Shown here: positions 17,149 to 25,107 of the stretch, one piece after another
Numbering within the stretch: the first letter of the stretch is position 1
Layout: each line of letters opens with the position of its first letter
Origin: Anaerolineales bacterium
GTDB taxonomy: Bacteria; Chloroflexota; Anaerolineae; Anaerolineales; Villigracilaceae
Direction: 5' to 3'
NCBI GenBank assembly: GCA_016789365.1
Contig: JAEURH010000013.1
Location: 1 to 48,451 of the forward strand
Length of the DNA stretch: 48,451 nt
Notes under the pieces: generated by a model
The model's input: only the letters and a program-made list of their open reading frames with translations
The model's database searches: none
What the model was told of the DNA's origin: nothing
Position numbers and translations under genes: made by a program

Positions 17149-18054
17149 ATGAATGATATTGTCATTTCTGTTCAAAATTTAACCCGCCGCTTTGGTGATT
17201 TCATCGCCGTTGACCACATCAACTTTGACGTTCACGCTGGCGAAATTGTTGGTTATCTTGGTCCGAATGGTTCGGGAAAAACTACAACCATTCGCATGTT
17301 GCTTGGTTTGTTAAAACCATCTGATGGCAAAGCAACGGTTTTGGGTTATGACATTTCCAAACAAAGTGAAGAGATTCGATTGCGCGTTGGATACATGTCT
17401 CAAAAGTTTGCGATTTATGATGATTTAACTACGCTTGAAAATTTGACATTTTATGCTGGCGTGTATGGCATCCATGACAAAGAACGCATCAAACATACGT
17501 TGAGTTTGGTCGGTCTTAACGAGCATCATCATACGCTGACGAAGTCTCTCTCCACAGGTTGGCGGCAAAGATTATCTTTAGCAATTGCATTAGTCCACGA
17601 ACCGAAATTATTATTTCTGGATGAACCCACTTCAGGTGTTGACCCAACCGCCCGCCGTGCTTTTTGGGATTTGATTTATAGTCTTGCAGAAAATGGTGTG
17701 ACGATTCTCGTCACCACACATTACATGGACGAAGCCGAATATTGTGAACGAGTGGCTGTCATGCGTGATGGAAAGTTATTGGCAATGGATACACCAACCA
17801 ATCTAAAACAAAAAATTATCACTGGTGATGTCTGGGAAGTATATGCACATCCACTTGAACAGGGATTAGATATTCTGCATGAAATGAATGGAGTCGAACG
17901 CGTCGGGTTAGCAGGTGACCATTTGAGAGTCATCAGTTCAAAGGTCAAGAAAGAAGCGTTGCAAAATCTATTAATCGAAAAAAATATTCACGACGAAAAA
18001 ATTGAAAGGGGAGCGGCAACTCTCGAAGATGTATTTTTATCTTTGGCTCGTTAA
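17149..18054 (+). CDS. ABC transporter ATPase (second subunit)
   Basis: A 301-residue ATPase, the apparent partner of the preceding one and equivalent to the C-terminal half of YbhF. Walker A is GPNGSGKTT, the Q-loop is at YMSQKFAIYDDL, Walker B is LLFLDEPTSGVDP, and the H-loop histidine is present (VTTHYMDEA). The signature motif is degenerate (SLSTGWRQR instead of LSGGQ). The pair is therefore complementary: the first has a good signature but no H-loop His, the second the reverse. No Shine-Dalgarno sequence is visible in the 15-bp gap, so translation may be coupled. The stop codon is the beginning of a 40-bp palindrome. Confidence 0.93.
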   Translation: MNDIVISVQNLTRRFGDFIAVDHINFDVHAGEIVGYLGPNGSGKTTTIRMLLGLLKPSDGKATVLGYDISKQSEEIRLRVGYMSQKFAIYDDLTTLENLTFYAGVYGIHDKERIKHTLSLVGLNEHHHTLTKSLSTGWRQRLSLAIALVHEPKLLFLDEPTSGVDPTARRAFWDLIYSLAENGVTILVTTHYMDEAEYCERVAVMRDGKLLAMDTPTNLKQKIITGDVWEVYAHPLEQGLDILHEMNGVERVGLAGDHLRVISSKVKKEALQNLLIEKNIHDEKIERGAATLEDVFLSLAR

Positions 18055-18093
18055 ATAATGTAGGGACACAATATATTGTGTCCCTACATTATT
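18054..18093. terminator. 40-bp perfect palindrome between convergent genes
   Basis: The sequence 18054-18093 is its own reverse complement over all 40 bases (centre ACAATATATTGT, containing GTAGGGACAC arms). It starts on the last base of one stop codon and overlaps the first two bases of the facing stop codon. It can serve as a terminator for both strands, and also resembles a dispersed GTAGGGACAC repeat. Confidence 0.8.
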
Positions 18094-18283
18094 ATCCTTC
18101 TGGCGTCACAATTGCCATGATGAGATAAACCAATAACATCGCGCCATTGAAGACGAAGAACCCAAGCACAAATAACAAGCGGATGACAGTTGGGTCTATG
18201 TTGAGATAATCACCAAGCCCAGCACATACACCTGCAATCATGCGGTTGGATTTACTGCGTGTGAGAGTTTTGTATTCAGTCAT
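18092..18283 (-). CDS. PspC domain protein
   Basis: 63 residues from the ATG at 18281-18283, chosen because AAAGGAG lies 7 nt upstream; the frame is open further but without a site. The body (LTRSKSNRMIAGVCAGLGDYLNIDPTVIRLLF, then one hydrophobic helix ending in VTPEG) is a textbook PspC domain. PspC proteins are inner-membrane sensors or effectors of envelope stress. No other psp genes are in the window. Confidence 0.92.
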   Translation of the reverse strand: MTEYKTLTRSKSNRMIAGVCAGLGDYLNIDPTVIRLLFVLGFFVFNGAMLLVYLIMAIVTPEG

Positions 18284-18354
18284 TTTGACTCCTTTCGTTT
18301 TATCTACTTGCTTTACGCAAGCAAACGAAAAGAGTTGCAAACATTATTTCCGGA

Positions 18355-18407
18355 GTGCGTCGCGCACCTTAATTGCAAAACGCCTCAATTTATTAAGCGC
18401 GACGCAC
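18355..18407. repeat. GTGCGTCGC inverted repeat, copy B
   Basis: GTGCGTCGCGC (18355-18365) and its complement (18397-18407) surround 31 bp. The right half, including the TTAAGCGCGACGCAC segment, matches copy C at 24294-24306. It occupies the gap between two minus-strand genes. Confidence 0.85.
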
Positions 18408-18419
18408 CCTTTGTGTAAT

Positions 18420-18779
18420 TTACTTATACTTTCTCGCTTCAAAATAATTTGCGCCTGCCGCATAGAGAAGAAAGACACCAAGTGCAATGAATAACACCGC
18501 TTGCAGACCTAGCCATTGCAACGTCCACCAACCGAAACCGATAAATGCGAAACTAACCAAACCATAGAATATTGCATTTCTCATATAGTTTGAACCGACT
18601 CGTTTGCTTTGAAATAAATTGCGTGCAGTCAGTTGTTCTAATTGATGAACTTCATTCTCATGCCGATTTTTACAAGCAATGACATCATCAATCACAGTTG
18701 CACACTCTGAGCATAATCCGCGATTGCAATATTTACAAATCCCAATTGCTGATTTTTCAGCATGATAAAAACAATTCAT
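18420..18779 (-). CDS. B-box-like zinc-finger membrane protein
   Basis: 119 residues from the ATG at 18777-18779, with AGAGGAAAG immediately upstream. The N-terminus has an ordered set of metal ligands (C3, H6, C14, C17, C22, C25, C35, H39; CFYHAEKSAIGICKYCNRGLCSEC) fitting a B-box-type cross-braced zinc finger. Two closely spaced hydrophobic helices (about 70-112) and a basic tail follow. Such finger-plus-membrane proteins are common and mostly uncharacterised in bacteria. Its leader resembles that of the next upstream gene (same AGAGGAAAGAATG). Confidence 0.82.
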   Translation of the reverse strand: MNCFYHAEKSAIGICKYCNRGLCSECATVIDDVIACKNRHENEVHQLEQLTARNLFQSKRVGSNYMRNAIFYGLVSFAFIGFGWWTLQWLGLQAVLFIALGVFLLYAAGANYFEARKYK

Positions 18780-18805
18780 TCTTTCCTCTTTCCTCATTTA
18801 TCTAT

Positions 18806-19456
18806 CTATTTCTTCAATTTACCAACAGGATGCCTCAAAACCGTTTTCATCTTTTCAGGTTTTGCCTTACGTGGGTCACTGATATAAATTTCATGATGCA
18901 AACCATTCGGACCGACGTTATCAAATAAACCGTTTTCTTGCATAAATTCTCGCATACGTTCAAGAGTTACCATTTCAGTAGCATACGGTCCAATGTGCAT
19001 TGTTTGAACGCATAAGCCTTCTTCAAAATACTCAAGTTTCACTTGACTCAATAATTCACTATCGCCTTTTTTCTTACGAACATTCTCTTTGGCTTCTTCA
19101 AAGATTTCTTTCGTCACAACCTCTGGTTGCATAATCATCAATGTATATGTCCAATTGTCTTTTATGGTAATGTCAAATTTTTCATCGGTCACGCCCCATA
19201 AGCCTTCTAACGGCATCACGGGGTAATCAATTGCATTTTTATCACGCTTCTTAAACGTAAATTTCAACGTGTAACACAGGCTATATAAAGTTCCTGTCGC
19301 TTCAGCAAATCTGGGAGATTTCCCAGGCTCGGAACCTTTTTCAATTTGACCATCAATCATCGCAAATTGTAGATTTGGAACTTGCACCGCCTCAACTTTT
19401 TTTGCAGATGGTTGATACAAATGTTTGAATTGTTTTTTCAAATCTAAAATTTTCAT
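18806..19456 (-). CDS. GyrI-like small-molecule-binding domain protein
   Basis: A 216-residue stand-alone protein resembling the GyrI/SOUL-like effector-binding family (opening FAMIDGQIEKGSEPG, GTLYSLCYTLKFTFK, MPLEGLWG; closing CVQTMHIGPYATE, HHEIYISDPRKAKPEKMKTVLRHPV). These domains bind small or cationic ligands and are often fused to MerR regulators, but no DNA-binding domain is present here. The start has AGAGGAAAGA just upstream. It lies between dinB and the zinc-finger gene on the same strand and may share their transcript. Confidence 0.88.
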   Translation of the reverse strand: MKILDLKKQFKHLYQPSAKKVEAVQVPNLQFAMIDGQIEKGSEPGKSPRFAEATGTLYSLCYTLKFTFKKRDKNAIDYPVMPLEGLWGVTDEKFDITIKDNWTYTLMIMQPEVVTKEIFEEAKENVRKKKGDSELLSQVKLEYFEEGLCVQTMHIGPYATEMVTLERMREFMQENGLFDNVGPNGLHHEIYISDPRKAKPEKMKTVLRHPVGKLKK

Positions 19457-19492
19457 TCTTTCCTCTTTTACTATTCACTATTTCCTATTCAC

Positions 19493-20578
19493 TTAATCAC
19501 TAATATCCCACAAGCCTAACTGACGAATCGGCGCACCAATTCCGCTTACGCCTACGCCAATCAATCTCACTGCCTGATTTGGTTTTCGCACCGCTTTCAT
19601 CAATTTTACTGCCGCCTGATAAATTTCATCACCATCATTCGTTGAAGTTGGCAACGTAGTTTGTCTCGTCAATGTTGTAAAATCCGTCCAACGAATTTTT
19701 ATTTTCACAGTTTTACCTGCTAAGTCATTTCTCTTTAATTGTTTTGCCACATCAAATGCTTGCTGATGCAAAGTTTTCTCCAAACTTTTTTCATCACTAA
19801 TGTCAACATTGAACGTCGTTTCTTGACTCACTGATTTTGTTTCATATTCTGTCACAATCGGGCGGTCGTCAATGCCTTGTGCGTGCAACCATAAATCTTT
19901 TCCATGCTCGCCAAACAAATTGATTAATTCTTTTTGGGGCCAATTTGCAATGTCACCAATTGTTTTGATTCCAAGTTCAGATAATCTGGCATACGTTTTG
20001 GGACCAACTCCCCAAAGCATATCTGCTGATAAAGAAGATAAAAACTCCGCTTCTTTTCCATGGCTGACAATTGTGAATCCAAACGGAGGCATATCTTTTA
20101 TCTTGTTACTTTTTTTGCCAACCTCGGTGGCAATTTTCGCCACGAGTTTATTGGATGCAATGCCAATGCTTGAAGGGAGTTGAAGTTCCACTCGTATATC
20201 CGCTTGCAGGTCAAGTGCGAGGCGGGTTGGCTCTTCATCTAAATTTGAAATATCAAGAAAGGCTTCATCAATAGAAATCTGCTCCACCAGCGGAGTCAAA
20301 TTTCTTAACTTGTTCATCACCTTTTCGGAATATTCACCATACAGTTTATGTCGCCCACCAACAATAATTAAATCTCTACACAACTGCACCGCTTTAGACA
20401 TCGGCATGGCACTACGAACGCCCATTGCCCGCGCGGCATACGAACACGAAGCCACAACACCACGCTCGTTGGGTTTTCCGCCAACGGCAAAAGGCTTGCC
20501 TTTTAATTCAGGGTTTTCTATTTCTTCTACTGAACAATAAAAGGCATCGAGGTCAATGTGTAAAATGGTGCGGGGCAT
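19493..20578 (-). CDS. dinB: DNA polymerase IV
   Basis: A 361-residue Y-family translesion polymerase. Catalytic residues are D9 in LHIDLDAFY and D104/E105 in SIDEAFLD; the YAARAMGVRSAMP finger segment, the helix-hairpin-helix region (ELGIKTIGDIANWP) and the little-finger domain (about 240-350) follow in order. Length is typical. No LexA-type box was recognised upstream. A TATAAT box (complement of 20588-20593) sits 9 nt before the ATG with no Shine-Dalgarno sequence, suggesting a leaderless or nearly leaderless message. Confidence 0.96.
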   Translation of the reverse strand: MPRTILHIDLDAFYCSVEEIENPELKGKPFAVGGKPNERGVVASCSYAARAMGVRSAMPMSKAVQLCRDLIIVGGRHKLYGEYSEKVMNKLRNLTPLVEQISIDEAFLDISNLDEEPTRLALDLQADIRVELQLPSSIGIASNKLVAKIATEVGKKSNKIKDMPPFGFTIVSHGKEAEFLSSLSADMLWGVGPKTYARLSELGIKTIGDIANWPQKELINLFGEHGKDLWLHAQGIDDRPIVTEYETKSVSQETTFNVDISDEKSLEKTLHQQAFDVAKQLKRNDLAGKTVKIKIRWTDFTTLTRQTTLPTSTNDGDEIYQAAVKLMKAVRKPNQAVRLIGVGVSGIGAPIRQLGLWDISD

Positions 20579-20697
20579 ATAAAGATTATTATAGCCTGCT
20601 AAATTTGTAATATAATAATTTTCAGGTTAAGTTTCTAATAATACTTGGGAAACATTAGGCATCCTGTTTTACCTATTTTGTAATTGGAGTTTTCAAA

Positions 20698-21435
20698 ATG
20701 AAAAAATATTCTTGGCTCTTCAAACCTCAATTTTATATTCTGTTGTCTTTTTATATTGTTCTATCCTATCTCACATTGGGCTTAGATAGAACTTTGGCGC
20801 GTTTCTTTTTTACAGAAGATGGATTTTTTGAATATGTTGGGGCGCTTTCTTTATTTGCCGCTTCAGCAGTGATGTTTATCGTATTTGCACGTGCCTATAG
20901 AACTCGCGCTACTACAGGCATTCACTGGATAAAGATAATTGTGTATTTAGGCATTGCTGTTTTATTTTTCTTCGGGGCAGGCGAAGAGATAAGTTGGGGA
21001 CAGCGCATTTTTCACATTGAAACGCCCGAAGCGTTGGAAGAAGTCAATGAACAGCAAGAACTTAATGTGCATAACCTTGTGTTTTTTGATTATTATCTTA
21101 TGGACTCTGATGACTTGTTTAATATATTTTGGATGACAGTAGTTGTTTTAATTCCTGCGTTGGCGTTGGTGTCAAAAAGATTTAAGAATTGGGCTGAAAA
21201 TTTAATACCAATTGCTCCTTGGCAATTGAGCCTACTTTTTTTGCTTAATTACCTAACTGCTAAAGTTGCTAAAATTTTATATCTTTCTGTTTATTCGTTT
21301 TTTACTGTGTCTTTTTCACAGGCAGTGCAAGAAGTAAAAGAAAGCCATTATGAACTCCTCTTTTTTCTGTTGGCTTTGTATATTCTTTGGGATTTCAATC
21401 AGACATTAAACAATGCCCCACCTAGCACTGTCTGA
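20698..21435 (+). CDS. Polytopic membrane protein of unknown function
   Basis: 245 residues with about six hydrophobic segments (approximately 10-28, 43-62, 78-97, 142-160, 177-195 and 215-233). Between helices 3 and 4 lies a strikingly polar, conserved-looking block, GAGEEISWGQRIFHIETPE followed by NEQQELNVHN. Its buried Glu/Trp/Gln/Arg/His residues suggest an active or binding site facing one side of the membrane. I believe this block recurs in uncharacterised bacterial membrane proteins, but I cannot name a function. AATTGGAG precedes the ATG and a strong terminator follows, so it is probably a single-gene unit. Confidence 0.82.
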   Translation: MKKYSWLFKPQFYILLSFYIVLSYLTLGLDRTLARFFFTEDGFFEYVGALSLFAASAVMFIVFARAYRTRATTGIHWIKIIVYLGIAVLFFFGAGEEISWGQRIFHIETPEALEEVNEQQELNVHNLVFFDYYLMDSDDLFNIFWMTVVVLIPALALVSKRFKNWAENLIPIAPWQLSLLFLLNYLTAKVAKILYLSVYSFFTVSFSQAVQEVKESHYELLFFLLALYILWDFNQTLNNAPPSTV

Positions 21436-21475
21436 AATTAGTCAAAGAGTTTAATGTATTATTCTGTGAAAACCG

Positions 21476-21506
21476 CCCGCTCGCTTGATGAATGCGAGCG
21501 GGTTTT
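21476..21506 (+). terminator. Rho-independent terminator
   Basis: CCCGCTCGC (21476-21484) pairs with GCGAGCGGG (21494-21502) across a 9-nt loop, followed by TTTT. It ends the transcript of the unknown membrane protein. Confidence 0.85.
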
Positions 21507-21594
21507 ATAACTTTTTAGTGAACAAACACCTCTATATGATATGCTTTAATAATCATTTGTTTACTTTAGCTTAATAATCACTGGTTATAATGAA

Positions 21595-22419
21595 ATGGAC
21601 CAATTTATGACAACTTTCCATGCTTTGATTTTAGGTATTATTCAAGGATTGACTGAATTTATTCCAGTTTCATCCACGGCACATTTATTTATTGCGAGTT
21701 ACTTGCTGGGTTTGCCGACCGATAACTTAACTTTTTCATTTAATATCATTATCCAATTTGGTACAGTTATTGCTATGCTGGCTTTCTTTTGGAAAGATAT
21801 TTGGCAAATTGCTAAAGCGTTTTTAGTTGGGATTAAAGAAAAAAAACCTTTTGAAAACTTTTATTCTAAATTAGGTTGGTTAATTATTGTTGCTACCATT
21901 CCTGCTTTAATTGCTGGCTTTTTCTTGCGAGGCTTCGTGAAAACAATGTCTGCTGACCCGCTTCTTTGGTCAGCGATACGTTTATTATTTACTGCATTTT
22001 TACTAGCATTTGTAGAATACTTTGATAGAAAAAAACGCACGCTTGAGTCCGCTTCTTGGTTGGATTCGATAACGGTTGGCTTGTTTCAAGCCTTAGCAAT
22101 TTTCCCGGGCGCTTCCCGCTCTGGCTCTACGATGGCTGGTGCTATGCTACGAGGTTTTGACCGTCCGTCTGCCGCACGTTTTGCATTTTTAATGTCTGCA
22201 CCGATTTTGTTCGCGGCAGGCACATCAGAAACCATTGAGCTAATTATTACGCCAAACACCACTCAATTTATGCCAATCTTAATCACAGGTTTTGTCACTT
22301 CTGCTATTGTGGGGTGGATGTCTATTAAATGGCTATTGAATTATTTACGAAATAACTCGCTTTATCTTTTTTCAGCTTATTGTTTGATTGCGGGTATCAT
22401 TGTCTTAGTTATTCGTTAA
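21595..22419 (+). CDS. uppP: Undecaprenyl-diphosphatase
   Basis: A 274-residue integral membrane phosphatase of the UppP/BacA family that recycles undecaprenyl pyrophosphate to the carrier lipid used for cell-wall and glycan synthesis, and confers bacitracin tolerance. Both catalytic segments are intact: QGLTEFIPVSSTAH (about 17-30) and FPGASRSGSTMAGAMLRG (about 173-190). A TATAAT at 21586-21591 is so close to the ATG at 21595 that either transcription starts inside the assumed coding region and the ATG at 21607 is used, or another promoter serves the gene. The M20 peptidase gene follows after 17 bp. Confidence 0.96.
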   Translation: MDQFMTTFHALILGIIQGLTEFIPVSSTAHLFIASYLLGLPTDNLTFSFNIIIQFGTVIAMLAFFWKDIWQIAKAFLVGIKEKKPFENFYSKLGWLIIVATIPALIAGFFLRGFVKTMSADPLLWSAIRLLFTAFLLAFVEYFDRKKRTLESASWLDSITVGLFQALAIFPGASRSGSTMAGAMLRGFDRPSAARFAFLMSAPILFAAGTSETIELIITPNTTQFMPILITGFVTSAIVGWMSIKWLLNYLRNNSLYLFSAYCLIAGIIVLVIR

Positions 22420-22436
22420 TTCAATTACTAAGTAAT

Positions 22437-23546
22437 ATGAACTTAAAACATCTCCTCAAACTTCTTGTCGAAACAGAATCTCCATCACATGATAAAGATT
22501 CAGTAAACCGAGTCGCATCTATTGTTATGGAAGAAGCGCGAAAACTTGGCGCACATGTTGAAGCGATAGAAAATGCTGAAACGGGGAATCATGTTATTGC
22601 ACGATTTTCCTCTCCCGATTCTGGGAGAGGGGTTAGGGGTGAGAGAAACATTTTGTTTTTATGTCATTTAGATACAGTCTTTCCATTAGACACAATCCAT
22701 AAAATGCCATATCATGAAGCGGACGGGAAAATTTTTGGTCCAGGTACATTGGATATGAAAGCAGGCATTGTGATTGCTTTAGGCGCGATTGAAGATGCAA
22801 TTAAAAACGGAATGAAGCGCCCCGTCACTTTGTTATGCACATCCGATGAAGAAATTGGTAGTGAAACATCACGAGAATTAATTGAAACACTTGCTAAAGA
22901 ATCTGAATTGGTGTTGGTGATGGAATCCGCTTTGGTGGATGGTTCGTTGAAAACTTGGCGCAAAGGCGTTGGCGAATTTTGGGTGAAGACAAAAGGTATT
23001 GCTTCCCATGCAGGTGGTGACCATGAAAAAGGTCGCAATGCGATTGAAGAGATGGCGCATCAAATTCTCAAGATTCAAAAGTTAACTGATTATTCAAAAC
23101 AAACCACGTTAAATGTTGGTGTGATTAATGGCGGAACAGTTTCCAATGTTGTGCCTGAAGAATGTACCGTTCAAGTAGATGTGCGCGTGATGCAACCTGG
23201 TGAATGGGAACGACTCGAATCTGAAATGAATAATCTAAAACCAGTTTTAGATGGAACATCGCTTCATATTACGGGCGGATTGAATCGCCCACCTATGCCT
23301 TTTGATTCAACGATGGAAAAGACATTTGCAAAAGCAAAAGCAATTGCAAAAGAAATTGGCATAGACTTAAAAGCAGGTGGGTCAGGTGGTGGCTCGGATG
23401 GGAATTTTGTTGCGCCATTGGGTATTCCAGTATTAGATGGTATGGGAGCGGTGGGTGAAGGCTATCACTCAGAGCGTGAATTTATTTTTGAGAATAGTTT
23501 GGAAGAACGAGTGAAATTGATTTCGGAGTTGTTGAGGAAATGGTAA
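22437..23546 (+). CDS. M20 family metallopeptidase with repeat-derived insertion
   Basis: 369 residues from the ATG at 22437; the frame is open 19 codons upstream into uppP, but the domain begins at MNLKHLLKLLVE. It resembles carboxypeptidase G2/ArgE-type peptidases. Metal and catalytic residues can be seen in order: His in LCHLDTVF, Asp in GTLDMKAG, the Glu pair in TSDEEIGS, Glu in VMESAL and the C-terminal His in GEGYHSERE. A dimerisation domain sits between (GIASHAGGDHEKGRNAI). After RF the segment SSPDSGRGVRGER is encoded by a palindromic repeat (22609-22645), inserted in frame just before the strand leading to the first metal ligand. Function of the insert is unknown; it probably forms a surface loop. 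Confidence 0.92.
   Translation: MNLKHLLKLLVETESPSHDKDSVNRVASIVMEEARKLGAHVEAIENAETGNHVIARFSSPDSGRGVRGERNILFLCHLDTVFPLDTIHKMPYHEADGKIFGPGTLDMKAGIVIALGAIEDAIKNGMKRPVTLLCTSDEEIGSETSRELIETLAKESELVLVMESALVDGSLKTWRKGVGEFWVKTKGIASHAGGDHEKGRNAIEEMAHQILKIQKLTDYSKQTTLNVGVINGGTVSNVVPEECTVQVDVRVMQPGEWERLESEMNNLKPVLDGTSLHITGGLNRPPMPFDSTMEKTFAKAKAIAKEIGIDLKAGGSGGGSDGNFVAPLGIPVLDGMGAVGEGYHSEREFIFENSLEERVKLISELLRKW
22609..22645. repeat. CCTCTCCC palindromic repeat inside the M20 peptidase gene, copy 3
   Basis: CCTCTCCC GATTCT GGGAGAGG forms a hairpin with 8-bp arms, followed by GGTTAGGGGTGAGAG. The first 18 bases match the copy in the ABC ATPase gene exactly. It is wholly coding here. Confidence 0.88.
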
Positions 23547-23551
23547 CTTCT

Positions 23552-23649
23552 ATGTCATTGCGAGCGAGTGAAACGAGCGAAGCAATCTCATCGTTTATTA
23601 GGAGATTGCTTTGCCGTCAAAAAACAAGAGCGACGGCTCGCAATGACAT
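23552..23649. repeat. CATTGCGAG inverted repeat, copy 1
   Basis: Outer arms ATGTCATTGCGAGC (23552-23565) and its exact complement (23636-23649) enclose inner arms AGCAATCTC and GAGATTGCT. It lies between the M20 peptidase stop and the lipoprotein start at 23651, leaving no room for a separate leader. Confidence 0.88.
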
Positions 23650-23650
23650 T

Positions 23651-24250
23651 ATGCTCTTTCTTCTTTCCTTTTTCCTTATCTCTTGCTCTCCAACACAATC
23701 AAACACGCAAACACAAATTATCACCATCAACTATTCTCCATTTATCAAATTTCAAATGAATGAAGTGTATGCTTGTGCAAATGACTTATCTATTATTTTG
23801 AAAGTCGCAGATAAATCACCAGAGATTACTTTTCGTTTTGGCGAGCCTGATATTTTATTGAATCATGCTTATCAAGTTGGCGAGGAAGAAATCATCATTG
23901 TCACAAACTCACAAAGCGAGTTGCAAATGCTTTCATTAAATGAAGTGCAGAATCTCTTCACAAGCGGAGAAAATATTTGGGTCTATTCGTCAGATAGTGA
24001 AATGCAGAGGGTGTTCGACCAAACTGCAATGCAAGGAAGAAGCGTTTCTTCATCTGCAAAAGTAGCCCCGAACCCAAATATCATGATTCAAATGTTAGAA
24101 GAAAATCCAAATGCAATTGGGTTTATCCCAAAAAGTTTGCTAAATCAAAACTTGAAAGAAATTTATTCGGTTGGTGTTTTCCCTGTTTTGGCACTGACCG
24201 AAACCGAGCCGCAAGGGGCTGTGAAAAGTTTGTTGAACTGCTTGCAGTGA
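23651..24250 (+). CDS. Periplasmic-binding-protein-like lipoprotein
   Basis: 199 residues from the ATG at 23651. The frame extends upstream through the repeat, but the signal peptide MLFLLSFFLISC begins here and ends in lipobox Cys12. The body resembles a small PstS-like binding domain (EIIIVTNSQSELQMLSLNEVQNLFTSGENIWVYSSDSEMQRVFDQ, later NPNAIGFIPKSLL), a pattern found in phosphate/anion-binding proteins. It is shorter than full PstS (about 280-350 aa), so only part of the fold may be present. No transporter genes of the Pst type are nearby. No Shine-Dalgarno sequence is visible; the bases before the start are the end of a dispersed repeat. Confidence 0.75.
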   Translation: MLFLLSFFLISCSPTQSNTQTQIITINYSPFIKFQMNEVYACANDLSIILKVADKSPEITFRFGEPDILLNHAYQVGEEEIIIVTNSQSELQMLSLNEVQNLFTSGENIWVYSSDSEMQRVFDQTAMQGRSVSSSAKVAPNPNIMIQMLEENPNAIGFIPKSLLNQNLKEIYSVGVFPVLALTETEPQGAVKSLLNCLQ

Positions 24251-24252
24251 GG

Positions 24253-24306
24253 GTGCGTCGCGCTTTTTTATTAACAAAGGGTCTTAATTCATTAAGCGCG
24301 ACGCAC
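24253..24306. repeat. GTGCGTCGC inverted repeat, copy C
   Basis: GTGCGTCGCGCTT (24253-24265) pairs exactly with 24294-24306. It begins 3 nt after the lipoprotein stop codon and may act as its terminator. Confidence 0.87.
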
Positions 24307-24384
24307 TCTGGCGCAACATTTTGAAAGTAAGTTGTAAATAAGTCCTTTGCGCCAAATTGCACAAAAGGGGTAAAATATTTTTAT

Positions 24385-25107
24385 ATGACCATTCTCGAAT
24401 TGCGAAATGTTAACAAAACATATTCCACTGCGGCGGGGGATTTTGTCGCATTAAAAAATGTCAACCTCAAAGTGCAGGCTGGCGAATTTTTAGGCGTGGT
24501 CGGAAAATCTGGTGCGGGAAAATCAACCTTATTAAATATGATAAATGGTGTTGATACTTTAACCAGCGGCAATGTTTTTGTAAAAAATATTTCAGTGCAT
24601 GATATGACCGAAGACCAACGCGCACAATGGCGCGGAAAAACAATGGGTGTGGTCTATCAATCGTTTCAGTTGTTGCCGATGTTAACTTTGATTGAAAATA
24701 TTACTTTACCAATGGACTTAGCAGAAAATTTCAAGCCACGTGAATCAAAAGAACGCGCGATGGAATTGTTGAAAATGGTTGAACTTGAAGAACATGCTAA
24801 TAAACTTCCTGCATTTATTTCGGGTGGTCAGCAACAGCGCGTTGCCATTGCGCGTGCATTAGCAAATGACCCTGAAATTTTAGTTGCTGATGAACCCACA
24901 GGCAGTTTAGATTCTGTCACTGCCGATATTATTTTTGATTTATTTTCAAAACTTGTTTACGAAAAAAATAAAACCATCATCATGGTCACGCATGATATGA
25001 GTTTGACTGGAAAATTTTCGCGCAGTTTAACCATGCAAGATGGTGAATTGATTGAAGCGGAACTTGAGCCTGCATTTGATAAAACCATGATGCGGAGGCG
25101 TAAATGA
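24385..25107 (+). CDS. ABC transporter ATPase, MacB/LolD type
   Basis: A 240-residue ATPase of the MacB/LolD/FtsE class. Walker A is GKSGAGKST, the Q-loop is VVYQSFQLLPMLT, the signature is ISGGQQQRVAIARAL, Walker B is ILVADEPTGSLDS and the H-loop is MVTHD. These ATPases power mechanotransmission through FtsX-type permeases rather than classical substrate channels. It overlaps the next ATPase gene by 4 nt (ATGA), so the two are translationally coupled, and is the first gene of the cassette that runs to 34753. A TAAAAT at 24371-24376 lies 8 nt before the ATG with no Shine-Dalgarno sequence: a probable leaderless promoter. Confidence 0.94.
   Translation: MTILELRNVNKTYSTAAGDFVALKNVNLKVQAGEFLGVVGKSGAGKSTLLNMINGVDTLTSGNVFVKNISVHDMTEDQRAQWRGKTMGVVYQSFQLLPMLTLIENITLPMDLAENFKPRESKERAMELLKMVELEEHANKLPAFISGGQQQRVAIARALANDPEILVADEPTGSLDSVTADIIFDLFSKLVYEKNKTIIMVTHDMSLTGKFSRSLTMQDGELIEAELEPAFDKTMMRRRK

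Noticed and set aside
22380..22436. Upstream in-frame extension of the M20 peptidase
   Set aside because: It lies inside the uppP coding sequence, and the extra residues do not belong to the peptidase fold.
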